A stretch of DNA of 46,866 nucleotides. Origin: Anaerobutyricum faecale (GTDB lineage: Bacteria > Bacillota > Clostridia > Lachnospirales > Lachnospiraceae). A program made the translations under genes and the position numbers. Below the pieces are notes generated by a model that searched no databases, was not told where the DNA came from, and worked only from the letters and a program-made list of their open reading frames with translations. Shown here one piece after another: positions 15,089 through 23,535 of this stretch. The DNA lies in assembly GCA_019119645.1 (NCBI GenBank), contig DWWR01000008.1, positions 1-46,866 on the forward strand. The letters run 5' to 3'. Within the stretch, counting starts at the first letter, position 1, and the number at the start of each line of letters is the position of its first letter.

Positions 15089-16654
15089 ATGGAAAAATAC
15101 TATCTTGGTTTTGATGCAGGTACTCAGAGTGTAAAAGTGGCAGTCTATGATGAGAAAATGAATTGTGTGGCGTCTTCCAGCGCCCCGACGACCCTCGTCT
15201 ATCCGCATCCGGGGTGGGTGAATATGGATTGCGATGAGTATTTGGAGCTGACGATTCAGGGAATGCGGGAGTGCGCCCGGATCATGAAAGAGAAGAATCT
15301 GAAGCTGGAAAATGTCCGGTCCATCATGGGGGATGGGATCATCTGCGGCATCTGCGGCGTGGACGCCGAAGGAAATGCAGTGACGCCATACATTAATTAT
15401 CTGGATTCCCGGACGAAAGAGGATGCGGAAGAGATTAACAGCTGGAATTTGGATATCTGGGGACAGGAGACGGGCAATCCGGAGGCAAACTGCATGTTCC
15501 CGGCGCTTTTTGCCCGGTGGTTTCTGAAGAATTCCAAAGAGTTTCGGGAAAAGGGTGTAAAGTTTGTTCACGATGCGCCGTACGTGCTGGCTCATCTGGC
15601 AGGTCTTGGTGCTGAGGATATGTTTATCGACTGGGGGACCATGTCCGGCTGGGGACTTGGATATAAGGTGGAGGAGAAATGCTGGTCCGGTGAGCAGCTT
15701 TCCCTGCTTGGCATACCGGCGTCCATGATGCCGAAGATCGTGAAGCCGTGGGACATTGTGGGATATCTTACCGAAGAAATGTCTGAAAAAACCGGGTTTC
15801 CGGCAGGGATTCCTGTCTGTGCCGGGGCGGGCGATACCATGCAGTCCATGATCGGCAGCGGTAATATGCAGCCGGGGCAGGCAGTGGATGTGGCCGGCAC
15901 CTGTTCCATGTTTTGTGTATCCACCAGCGGAATTATTCCGGAGCTGAGCCGGCGGGGAGCCGGGCTGATTTTTAACAGCGGGACGCTGCCGGATACCTAT
16001 TTTTACTGGGGATATATTCGCACCGGCGGGCTGGCGCTCCGGTGGTTTAAGGACAATGTCTGCGGACAGGAAAAGGACGGGGATTATTACCAGATTTTAA
16101 GCCGGAAGGCAGAGCGGGTACCGGCGGGAGCGAACGGCGTGCTGTTTCTGCCGTATCTTACCGGAGGCATGAATGAGATTCCGGATGCCTCGGGATGCTT
16201 TCTCAATATGACCATGGATACAGATCAGGCGGTGCTCTGGCGGGCAGTGCTGGAGGCCATCGGTTATGATTATATGGAGATCACGGATCTGTACCGGAGT
16301 GCAGGGATTGATTTAAGCCGCATCACCATCACCGAGGGAGGCAGCCGGGATGCTCTCTGGAATCAGATGAAGGCGGATATGCTTGACAGCCGGACCATTA
16401 CCCTGGAAAATGCAGCGGGAGCAGTCATGACCAACTGTCTGTTCGGAGCGTACGCCACCGGCGACGTGGATAATATCGAACAGGCCCTTCTGGAGAATCT
16501 TCATATCAAAAAAGAATGTGTGCCGGACGGAACCAATCATCGTTTTTACCGGGCACAGTTTGAAAAGAAGAACCGTCTGGTGAAAACAGAACTGGCAGGA
16601 GCTTTCCGCATTCTGAAAGAGATGCAGGAGCCGGGAGAACGGACGGGAGTTTGA
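15089..16654 (+). CDS. FGGY-family carbohydrate kinase (second paralogue)
   Basis: A 521-residue FGGY kinase distinct from the one at 12375. YLGFDAGTQSVKVAVYD opens the phosphate loop; GDTMQSMIGSG and DVAGTCSMFCVS form the centre; ITEGGSRDALWNQMKADMLD and GAVMTNCLFGAYATG close the adenosine site. The general FGGY reaction is ATP-dependent phosphorylation of a sugar or polyol. The substrate cannot be named. ATG at 15089 follows GGGAAAGGAAAAG. It is the first gene after the FMN riboswitch and its terminator, 130 bp downstream, so it may be controlled by FMN unless a promoter lies in that gap. Confidence 0.9.
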   Translation: MEKYYLGFDAGTQSVKVAVYDEKMNCVASSSAPTTLVYPHPGWVNMDCDEYLELTIQGMRECARIMKEKNLKLENVRSIMGDGIICGICGVDAEGNAVTPYINYLDSRTKEDAEEINSWNLDIWGQETGNPEANCMFPALFARWFLKNSKEFREKGVKFVHDAPYVLAHLAGLGAEDMFIDWGTMSGWGLGYKVEEKCWSGEQLSLLGIPASMMPKIVKPWDIVGYLTEEMSEKTGFPAGIPVCAGAGDTMQSMIGSGNMQPGQAVDVAGTCSMFCVSTSGIIPELSRRGAGLIFNSGTLPDTYFYWGYIRTGGLALRWFKDNVCGQEKDGDYYQILSRKAERVPAGANGVLFLPYLTGGMNEIPDASGCFLNMTMDTDQAVLWRAVLEAIGYDYMEITDLYRSAGIDLSRITITEGGSRDALWNQMKADMLDSRTITLENAAGAVMTNCLFGAYATGDVDNIEQALLENLHIKKECVPDGTNHRFYRAQFEKKNRLVKTELAGAFRILKEMQEPGERTGV

Positions 16655-16748
16655 GAAGCCGGACATGTGTCGTATTTAATTAAAGAAAGAGAAGGACGGG
16701 AATTGTGGATTTTTTTTAATACATTGAGAATATTTCTTAAAAATCGTT

Positions 16749-16784
16749 TGCGTTATGGCACTATGAATGTTAAACTATAAACAA
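16749..16784 (+). promoter_or_regulatory. Rex-like operator at the hydrogenase promoter
   Basis: The 18-mer ATGTTAAACTATAAACAA (16767-16784) matches the Rex consensus TTGTTAA-n4-TTAACAA at 12 of 14 specified positions. It overlaps the putative -10 (TAAACT, after TTGCGT and 17 bp). Rex is an NADH/NAD+ sensor that represses hydrogen and fermentation genes in Clostridia when NAD+ is high. Confidence 0.6.
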
Positions 16785-16882
16785 ATTAACCTTTAGTAGT
16801 ATACGGTGTTTTGGAAGCCTGTTTTATGCGCTCTGGCGCGGGCCGGGCTTCAGTCATTCAGGAGGATTTAGGAGGATTATTT

Positions 16883-18352
16883 ATGGTTACGAATGATGCA
16901 ACAATTTTGAAGATCAAACATGAAGTGCTGTATCGAGTTGCAAAGCTGGCTTATGAGGGAAAGTTCCAGGAAGAAAGAGAAAAGATTCCTTATGAGATGA
17001 TTCCGGGACCGAAAGCACAGTTCAGATGCTGTATCTATAAAGAAAGAGAAGTCATCAGACAGAGAGTGAATCTGGCGGAGGGCAAAACGCCAATGGGTGA
17101 GATCCCGGATAACTCCAAGGGACATAAGATTGTTTATGTGATTCCTGCGGCCTGCGAGGAATGTCCGATCGCAAGATATACTGTTACCAACAACTGTCAG
17201 AACTGTATGGGAAAGGCCTGCTATAATTCCTGTAATTTCGGCGCCATCACCATCGGCATGAACCAGGCATACATTGATCCGTCCAAATGTAAAGAGTGCG
17301 GTAAATGTGCGGCTGCCTGTCCATACAACGCCATCGCGGATCTGATGCGTCCTTGCCGTAAGAGCTGTCCTGTGGATGCCCTGCAGGTGGATCCGGACAC
17401 CGGCATCGCTATGATTGACGATGAGAAATGTATTTCCTGTGGTCAGTGTATCCACAGCTGTCCGTTTGGTGCCATCGGCTCCGTTACATATATTGTGGAT
17501 ATTATCAACGCCATGCGTGAAGGCAAGAAGGTTTACGCCATGGTCGCTCCGGCACTGGAAGGTCAGTTCGGCGATAAGATTACCATGGCCAGCCTGAAAA
17601 AAGCGGCAAAAGAGATCGGATTTACCGATATGATCGAGCTGGGACTGGGCGGCGACCTGACAGCCCTGTTCGAGGCAAGAGAGTGGGCGGAGGCTTATAA
17701 AGAAGGCAAACAGCTCACCACATCCTGCTGTCCGGGCTTTGTAAACATGGTAAAGAAACACTTCCCTAAGATCGCAGATCACGTTTCCACCACAGTATCT
17801 CCGATGTGTGCCGTTTCCCGTATGGTTAAGGCAAAAGATCCGGATGCCATCACTGTATTTGTGGGACCTTGTGTGGCTAAGAAGAGCGAGGCAGCCGATT
17901 CCGGTATCGAAGGCAACGCTGATTATGTTCTGACCATCGGCGAGTTCCGCGCCATGATGAAAGCCAAAGATGTGGAACTGGAGCAGGTAGAGAATGACTA
18001 CCAGCAGGCTTCCGTATTCGGAAAACGTTTCGGCAACAGCGGCGGCGTAACTAACGCTGTACTGGAGTCGCTCAAAGAAGAGAATGAGAATGCCGATGTG
18101 ACCGTAACTGTATGTAACGGCGCGGCTGAGTGTAAAAAGGCTCTGCTCATGCTGCAGGCAGGCAAGTTAAAGACAGACTTTATTGAAGGTATGGCCTGTG
18201 TGGGCGGCTGCGTAGGAGGCCCGAGCAAGCACAAATCTGAGATAGAGACCAAACGTTTCCGTGATAAACTGATCAAAGAAGCAGACGGCAGAAATATTCT
18301 GGAGAACCTGTCCGAAGTGGATCTGGATTCCTTCTCCATGTACAGACACTAA
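16883..18352 (+). CDS. Monomeric [FeFe] hydrogenase (group B type)
   Basis: A 489-residue hydrogenase. The N-terminal half carries ferredoxin-type 4Fe-4S motifs (CKECGKCAAACP, CISCGQCIHSCP) and further cysteines. The H-cluster signatures are present: TTSCCPGFVNMV (about 280), FVGPCVAKKSEA (about 326) and GMACVGGCVGGPS (about 436). It reduces protons with ferredoxin electrons to dispose of reductant as H2. The modified L2 motif (V-G-P-C rather than M-P-C) is typical of gut group B enzymes, as I recall. I start at ATG 16883 behind GGAGGATTTAGGAGG. The H-cluster maturases are not in the window. A Rex-like site lies at the promoter. Confidence 0.94.
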   Translation: MVTNDATILKIKHEVLYRVAKLAYEGKFQEEREKIPYEMIPGPKAQFRCCIYKEREVIRQRVNLAEGKTPMGEIPDNSKGHKIVYVIPAACEECPIARYTVTNNCQNCMGKACYNSCNFGAITIGMNQAYIDPSKCKECGKCAAACPYNAIADLMRPCRKSCPVDALQVDPDTGIAMIDDEKCISCGQCIHSCPFGAIGSVTYIVDIINAMREGKKVYAMVAPALEGQFGDKITMASLKKAAKEIGFTDMIELGLGGDLTALFEAREWAEAYKEGKQLTTSCCPGFVNMVKKHFPKIADHVSTTVSPMCAVSRMVKAKDPDAITVFVGPCVAKKSEAADSGIEGNADYVLTIGEFRAMMKAKDVELEQVENDYQQASVFGKRFGNSGGVTNAVLESLKEENENADVTVTVCNGAAECKKALLMLQAGKLKTDFIEGMACVGGCVGGPSKHKSEIETKRFRDKLIKEADGRNILENLSEVDLDSFSMYRH

Positions 18353-18433
18353 TTTGGTTGTTGGCAGGCCATTCATGCACAGACACCGGCATGTTCGTGC
18401 GACGGTTGTTTATGCGAAGACGCCAATTAATTC

Positions 18434-18462
18434 TTGCAATTTAGAATAAGGTCTGATAGAAT
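18434..18462 (+). promoter_or_regulatory. Promoter of tRNA-Ser
   Basis: TTGCAA (18434-18439), a 17-bp spacer and TAGAAT (18457-18462) precede the tRNA by 53 bp. The hairpin at 18478-18507 lies within its leader. Confidence 0.6.
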
Positions 18463-18477
18463 AATAAAGCAAAATCG

Positions 18478-18515
18478 GCAGGAAGGCAGATATTTCTGCT
18501 TTCCTGCATTCTTTT
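18478..18515 (+). terminator. Terminator of the hydrogenase gene
   Basis: A 13-bp stem (GCAGGAAGGCAGA with TCTGCTTTCCTGC, one G-T) around a TATT loop is followed by ATTCTTTT, directly abutting the tRNA. If the tRNA promoter upstream is real, this hairpin is also part of the tRNA precursor. Confidence 0.6.
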
Positions 18516-18603
18516 GGAGATGTACCCAAGTGGTTGAAGGGTCCGCACTCGAAATGCGGTAGGTCGGGCAACCGGCGCGAGGGTTCGAATCCCTCCATTT
18601 CCG
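18516..18603 (+). tRNA. tRNA-Ser (anticodon CGA)
   Basis: The 88-nt cloverleaf begins GGAGATG and closes with CATTTCC plus discriminator G; the acceptor pairs with one G-U. The anticodon loop CTCGAAA gives CGA, reading UCG serine. A long variable arm (GTCGGGCAACCGGC region) and the T loop GTTCGAATCC are present. CCA is not encoded. Confidence 0.95.
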
Positions 18604-18608
18604 TACCG

Positions 18609-18650
18609 GCGGCATGGCTCGTGAGAGCTGTGCCGCTTTTGTCGTTTTTT
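18609..18650 (+). terminator. Terminator of tRNA-Ser
   Basis: GCGGCATGGCTC (18609-18620) pairs with GAGCTGTGCCGC (18625-18636), two wobble pairs, GTGA loop, then TTTTGTCGTTTTTT. Confidence 0.9.
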
Positions 18651-18733
18651 GGACGGCAATATGATTAAAGGTGGCAGGGACACAGCATGGACGTTGCATC
18701 TTACGCCAGCGCGATTGAATGAATCATCGACTT

Positions 18734-18789
18734 ATACCCCTTTCTGTGCTATGATTACAAAAGCATGATCATAGAACAGAAAGGGGTAT
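18734..18789 (+). promoter_or_regulatory. 22-bp dyad over the start region of the GTPase-nuclease gene
   Basis: Two 22-nt arms (18734-18755 and 18768-18789) are complementary except for one position, with a 12-nt loop. The right arm contains the ribosome site AAAGGGG of the gene at 18794. As RNA it would hide that site. The left arm also contains a -10-like TATGAT (18750-18755) with a weak TCGACT -35 17 bp earlier; if transcription starts there, only half the dyad is transcribed and it would act as a DNA operator. A five-codon frame, ATG ATT ACA AAA GCA TGA, fills the loop but has no ribosome site. Confidence 0.7.
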
Positions 18790-18793
18790 TTCT

Positions 18794-21667
18794 ATGGGAG
18801 ATACGTCTGGAAATAAAAAGAACCAATCAGAGATAAAAAATAAAAAGCGTATCTGCATGGGGATTTTGGCCCATGTGGATGCAGGCAAGACGACGTTGTC
18901 GGAAGGGATTCTTTATCTGACCGGCGGCCTGCGAAAGCTGGGACGGGTGGACCACGGCGATGCCTTCCTGGATAATTTTGCTCTGGAGCGAAGCCGGGGT
19001 ATCACGATTTTTTCCAAGCAGGCGGTGTTCCCGCTGGGAGAGACGGAAGTTACGCTCATTGATACGCCGGGACATGTGGACTTTTCTGCGGAGATGGAGC
19101 GGGCGCTCTGGGTCATGGATTACGCAGTGCTGGTGGTAAGCGGCGCCGACGGGATTCAGGGACATACGGAGACGCTCTGGCGGCTGCTGAAAGCCTATCA
19201 GATTCCCACATTCATTTTTGTCAATAAGATGGATCAGGAGGGAACAGACCGGGAAGCGCTGCTGACAGAACTTAAGAAGAATCTGGATGACGGATGTATT
19301 GCCTTTGACGGATTTGCACGGGATGACGGAGAGCAGCGTGCCGGAACGGAAGGCGGCGCAGCCGGGGCAGAGCATGACCACGATGAGGTTCTGATCAGTG
19401 CTGATTCGGAAGATATCCTCGAAGAGATTGCCATGTGCGATGAGGAAGTGCTGGAATCTTACATGGAGACGGGAGCCATCAGAAAGCGGGATGTGATCCG
19501 GCTGATCGATGAGAGAAAGATATTTCCCTGCTTTTTTGGCTCGGCTTTAAAACTATCCGGAGTGGAACAGCTGCTCGGGGGACTGGAACAGTTTACGAGG
19601 ATGCCGGAATATCCGGATGCGTTTGCGGCGAAAGTGTTTAAGATATCCAGGGATGAACAGGGAAACCGTCTGACTCATGTGAAGATCACCGGAGGCCGTC
19701 TGAAGGTCAAGACCTCGTTTGGAGAAAAAGAAAAGGTAGATCAGATCCGGGTTTATTCCGGTGCAAAATATACTCTGCAGGATGAGGCGGAGGCAGGAAT
19801 GGTCTGTGCGCTGACGGGACTTTCGGAGACGGCGGCCGGCCATGGACTGGGCGAAGAAAAAGATCTGGAGGCTCCTTTGCTGGAGCCGGTCTTGAGCCGC
19901 AGTGTGATACTGCCGGAGGGGACGGATGTGCCAAAGGCGCTTCGGCAGTTAAAACAGCTGGAGGAGGAAGATCCCCTTCTGCATGTGGTGTGGAACAGCC
20001 GGCTGGAAGAGATCCAGATGCAGCTCATGGGAGAGGTGCAGACAGAAGTTTTAAAAAGTATGATCGCGGACCGTTATCAGATGGATGTGGAATTTGGAGC
20101 GGGACGCATTATGTATAAAGAGACGATCGCCAATACGGTGACCGGCGTGGGCCATTATGAACCGCTGCGTCATTACGCGGAGGTGCATCTGCGCATGGAG
20201 CCGGGAGAGAGGGGAAGCGGTTTGGTTTTTGCTTCAGATTGCAGTGAAGATGTGCTGGACGGTAACTGGCAGCGGCTGATTCTCACTCATTTGATGGAAA
20301 AAGAACATCCGGGAGTGCTGGCAGGGATGCCCATCACTGATATGAAGATTACGCTGACAGCGGGAAAGTCACATTTAAAACATACCGAAGGCGGTGATTT
20401 CCGTCAGGCAACTTACCGGGCGGTGCGCCAGGGGCTCATGCAGGCGGAATCTGTTTTGCTGGAGCCATGGTATGTGTTCCGTCTGGAACTGCCGGCGGAG
20501 CAGGTGGGACGGGCCATGGCAGATATCCAGAAACGATATGGCACCTTTGAGGCTCCTCTTATGGAAGGGGAGCGGGCGGTCCTTTCAGGCCGGGCGCCGG
20601 TATCGGAGATGCTTGACTATCCGGCAGAAGTACAGTCCTATACCGGAGGCCGGGGCAGACTGGCATTGCGTCTGGAAGGATATTATCCCTGCCATAATCA
20701 GGAAGAGGTGCTGGCTGACATCGGTTATGACAGCGAGGGAGATGTGGACAACCCGTCCGGTTCCATTTTCTGCTCCCATGGGGCAGGATTTTTCGTGCCA
20801 TGGGATCAGGTGCCGGATTACATGCACATCAAAGAAAAAATTCCGGGCGCAGGCAATATGCCGGACGATGCGGGAACAAATGTATCTCCCAGCGGAGCCA
20901 ATGCATCCGATGAAGGCGGCGCATCCTGCGCTTCCTCTTATATAGAAGACAAAGAACTGGAAGCCATTTTTCTCCGGGAGTTTGGCAGCAAGAAACAGCA
21001 GGAAGACCGCTACCAGGGATATCGGAATAAATCTGTCCGCACATCTGCAGGCACAGCATCTGCAGGCACATCCGGAGGACGCAAAAATGTGAAGGGTACC
21101 GTTTCTGGAATGTTGTATGATCCCGACGGGGAAAAACAATATCTGCTGGTGGACGGCTATAATATCATATTTGCCTGGGATTTCCTGAAAGAATTGTCGG
21201 AGGTGAATCTGGAGGCCGCCAGGGGCAAGCTGATGGATATCCTCTGTAACTATCAGGGATTTACAGGATTTACGCTGATTGTTGTTTTTGATGCGTATAA
21301 GGTCAAAGGCAATCCGGGAGAGGTATTTAAATATCATAATATCCATGTGGTGTACACGAAGGAGGCGGAAACCGCAGATCAGTATATTGAAAAGACCACC
21401 CATGAGCTTGGGCACAAACACCGGGTGATCGTGGCCACATCGGATTCTCTGGAACAAGTGATCGTCATGGGACAGGGGGCAAGGCGTCTGTCTGCGGCGG
21501 ACTTTCTGGAAGAAGTAGAGCGGGCGGAAAAAGAAATCCGCCGGATCAATGAAGAGCGGCGGCATAACGGGAAAAATTATCTGCTGGAAAACACGGACGA
21601 CGAGACCGCCGAACTTCTGGAAAATGTACGGCTGGGGAAGACGAATCTGGAAGGTTCGGAATCTTGA
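18794..21667 (+). CDS. TetM/EF-G-like translational GTPase fused to YacP/Rae1-type NYN domain
   Basis: A 957-residue fusion. Residues 20-650 are an EF-G-type GTPase close to ribosomal-protection factors: AHVDAGKTT (26-34), RGIT switch, DTPGH (90-94), NKMD (144-147), then domains II-V ending in the YPAEVQSYTGGRGRL region. Residues 780-930 are an NYN nuclease domain with acidic positions in LLVDGYNIIFAWD, IVVFDAYKV, EAETADQYIEK and VIVATSDSLEQV, as in YacP (Rae1), which in Bacillus cuts mRNA in the ribosomal A site. The linker (700-770) is low-complexity. I infer a factor that clears drug or stalled complexes from ribosomes and cuts the mRNA. Whether it gives tetracycline resistance is unknown. 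Expression is probably controlled by the dyad at 18734-18789. Confidence 0.88.
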   Translation: MGDTSGNKKNQSEIKNKKRICMGILAHVDAGKTTLSEGILYLTGGLRKLGRVDHGDAFLDNFALERSRGITIFSKQAVFPLGETEVTLIDTPGHVDFSAEMERALWVMDYAVLVVSGADGIQGHTETLWRLLKAYQIPTFIFVNKMDQEGTDREALLTELKKNLDDGCIAFDGFARDDGEQRAGTEGGAAGAEHDHDEVLISADSEDILEEIAMCDEEVLESYMETGAIRKRDVIRLIDERKIFPCFFGSALKLSGVEQLLGGLEQFTRMPEYPDAFAAKVFKISRDEQGNRLTHVKITGGRLKVKTSFGEKEKVDQIRVYSGAKYTLQDEAEAGMVCALTGLSETAAGHGLGEEKDLEAPLLEPVLSRSVILPEGTDVPKALRQLKQLEEEDPLLHVVWNSRLEEIQMQLMGEVQTEVLKSMIADRYQMDVEFGAGRIMYKETIANTVTGVGHYEPLRHYAEVHLRMEPGERGSGLVFASDCSEDVLDGNWQRLILTHLMEKEHPGVLAGMPITDMKITLTAGKSHLKHTEGGDFRQATYRAVRQGLMQAESVLLEPWYVFRLELPAEQVGRAMADIQKRYGTFEAPLMEGERAVLSGRAPVSEMLDYPAEVQSYTGGRGRLALRLEGYYPCHNQEEVLADIGYDSEGDVDNPSGSIFCSHGAGFFVPWDQVPDYMHIKEKIPGAGNMPDDAGTNVSPSGANASDEGGASCASSYIEDKELEAIFLREFGSKKQQEDRYQGYRNKSVRTSAGTASAGTSGGRKNVKGTVSGMLYDPDGEKQYLLVDGYNIIFAWDFLKELSEVNLEAARGKLMDILCNYQGFTGFTLIVVFDAYKVKGNPGEVFKYHNIHVVYTKEAETADQYIEKTTHELGHKHRVIVATSDSLEQVIVMGQGARRLSAADFLEEVERAEKEIRRINEERRHNGKNYLLENTDDETAELLENVRLGKTNLEGSES

Positions 21668-21692
21668 CTTTTTCACTAGGATATGATATACA
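21664..21692 (+). promoter_or_regulatory. Promoter of the sufCB operon
   Basis: TTGACT (21664-21669), 17-bp spacer and TATACA (21687-21692). The -35 overlaps the stop codon of the preceding gene, so sufCB can be transcribed independently. Confidence 0.8.
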
Positions 21693-21789
21693 TAGAATTT
21701 GGATACGATGGATATTTTCATAAAATATTTATGGGGTCCGGAAGCTTTTTTCAGAAAGGCAGAACGGGACCGGATACAAGGAGATAACT

Positions 21790-22500
21790 ATGCTTGAACT
21801 AAAGAATATCAGCTATATTGTTGAGGATGATAAAGAGATTCTGGAAGATGTGAATCTTACCATTGACGACAAGTTTGTAGCCATTACCGGACCAAACGGC
21901 AGTGGCAAATCCACCCTCGCAAAGCTTATTGCGGGGATTATTCATCCTACCGCCGGAAGGATTATTCTGGACGGAGAGGATATTACGGATTTAAATATTA
22001 CAGAGAGAGCCAATAAAGGTATCAGTTATGCATTTCAGCAGCCGGTACATTTTAAAGGACTTAAAGTAAAAGATCTCATTTCCGTGGCTTCCGGCAGAAC
22101 CATGTCGGTGAAGGAGATTTGCGATGTGCTCTCTGAGGTGGGCCTTTGTGCCAGAGATTACGTGAACAGAGAGTTGAACGGAAGTCTGTCCGGCGGCGAG
22201 CTCAAGAGAATTGAGATTGCCATGATCCGCGCCAGAGCCACGAAGCTCTCTGTCTTCGATGAACCGGAGGCAGGGATCGATCTGTGGAGCTTTAACAGCC
22301 TGATTCATGTGTTTGAAGAGCTTCACGAGAAGACGGAAGGAACGATCCTGATCATTTCCCATCAGGAGCGGATCCTTGAGATCGCAGATAAGATCATTGT
22401 AATTAACGGCGGCCATGTGGAGAAAGTGGGACGCGGCGAAGATGTGATTCCGGGTCTCCTTTACGCATCATCAGCCTGCCAGAAACTGAGCCAGAAATAA
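21790..22500 (+). CDS. sufC: Fe-S cluster assembly ATPase SufC
   Basis: A 236-residue ABC-type ATPase. Walker A GPNGSGKST (about 35-43), Q-loop YAFQQP, signature LSGGELKRIEIA, Walker B KLSVFDEPEAGID and H-loop ISHQER are all present. The SGGELKR form and the EPEAGID Walker B are typical of SufC, which drives the SufB scaffold through ATP hydrolysis. It precedes a SufB/D-type gene by 14 bp, making a two-gene unit with no sufS, sufU or sufD beside it. This matches the minimal SmsCB/SufCB arrangement of anaerobes. Confidence 0.92.
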   Translation: MLELKNISYIVEDDKEILEDVNLTIDDKFVAITGPNGSGKSTLAKLIAGIIHPTAGRIILDGEDITDLNITERANKGISYAFQQPVHFKGLKVKDLISVASGRTMSVKEICDVLSEVGLCARDYVNRELNGSLSGGELKRIEIAMIRARATKLSVFDEPEAGIDLWSFNSLIHVFEELHEKTEGTILIISHQERILEIADKIIVINGGHVEKVGRGEDVIPGLLYASSACQKLSQK

Positions 22501-22514
22501 GGAGCAGGGACGAT

Positions 22515-23441
22515 ATGAGTGAAATGGATTTAATACAGAAAGAACTGCTGGAGCAGGTGGCTGACCTTCATGGTGTGCCTGCTGGAGCCTATAATATCCG
22601 TGCCAACGGAGTGGCGGCAGCAAGAAATACAACAGCTAATATTGATATTGTCACAAAAGAAGACAAGCAGGGCATTGATATCATTATCAAGCCGGGCACG
22701 AAAAAAGAGAGTGTGCATATCCCGGTTATCTTAAGCCAGAGCGGACTTAAGGAAGTGGTATACAATGACTTTTATATCGGTGAGGACAGCGATGTGACTA
22801 TCGTGGCAGGATGCGGTATCCACAACGGAGGCAGCAGCCTCACCAAGCATGACGGTATCCACACGTTCTATGTGGGGAAAAATGCAAAAGTGCGCTATGT
22901 GGAGAAGCATTATGGTAACGGCGAGGGCACCGGTGAAAAAGTGATGAACCCGGAGACAGTGATCCATATGGATGAGAATTCTTATTTCTATATGGACACT
23001 GTGCAGATCAAGGGCGTGGACAGCACAGATCGTGTGACCAAAGCCGATTTAAAGGCGGGCGCTAAATTAGAAGTGTCTGAGAAACTTATGACTCACGGTG
23101 TACAGACTGCCAAGACGGCATTTGATGTGGAGCTGAACGGAGAGGGAAGCAGTGCCAATGTGATTTCACGTTCCGTGGCAAGAGATCATTCTTTCCAGGA
23201 TTTCAAGGCAAAGATCAGCGGCAATACCGCCTGCGCCGGTCACAGTGAATGTGACGCCATTATCATGGATGACGCCAGAGTCAGCGCTACTCCGGAGCTG
23301 GAGGCGAACAATATTGATGCCGAGCTCATTCATGAAGCTGCCATCGGAAAGATTGCCGGCGATCAGCTTATTAAACTGATGACTCTGGGACTTACGGAGG
23401 CAGAAGCAGAAGAAATGATTATCTCCGGATTCCTGAAATAA
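22515..23441 (+). CDS. SufB/SufD-type Fe-S scaffold protein
   Basis: A 308-residue protein of the SufBD beta-helix family. Signs are VTIVAGCGIHNGG, a run of short beta repeats (KVRYVEKHYGNGEG and onward) and the C-terminal helix LMTLGLTEAEAEEMIISGFL that closes SufB/D proteins, with HEAAIGKIAGDQL before it. It is shorter than classical SufB (about 465) because the N-terminal domain is reduced. It should pair with the upstream SufC ATPase to build 4Fe-4S clusters for the many Fe-S enzymes here, including the hydrogenase and NrdG. ATG at 22515 follows AAGGAGCAGGG. Confidence 0.9.
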   Translation: MSEMDLIQKELLEQVADLHGVPAGAYNIRANGVAAARNTTANIDIVTKEDKQGIDIIIKPGTKKESVHIPVILSQSGLKEVVYNDFYIGEDSDVTIVAGCGIHNGGSSLTKHDGIHTFYVGKNAKVRYVEKHYGNGEGTGEKVMNPETVIHMDENSYFYMDTVQIKGVDSTDRVTKADLKAGAKLEVSEKLMTHGVQTAKTAFDVELNGEGSSANVISRSVARDHSFQDFKAKISGNTACAGHSECDAIIMDDARVSATPELEANNIDAELIHEAAIGKIAGDQLIKLMTLGLTEAEAEEMIISGFLK

Positions 23442-23535
23442 TTCTGAAGAAGACAAAAATGCAATTTTGCGGTGTCCGGAAACAGGGCGCCTGCGAAGGG
23501 ATTCATTTGGCATAGATGAATGGAGGGAGATACCG

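Noticed and set aside
20585..21721. 378-codon minus-strand frame inside the GTPase-nuclease gene
   Set aside because: Shadow of a strongly conserved coding frame.
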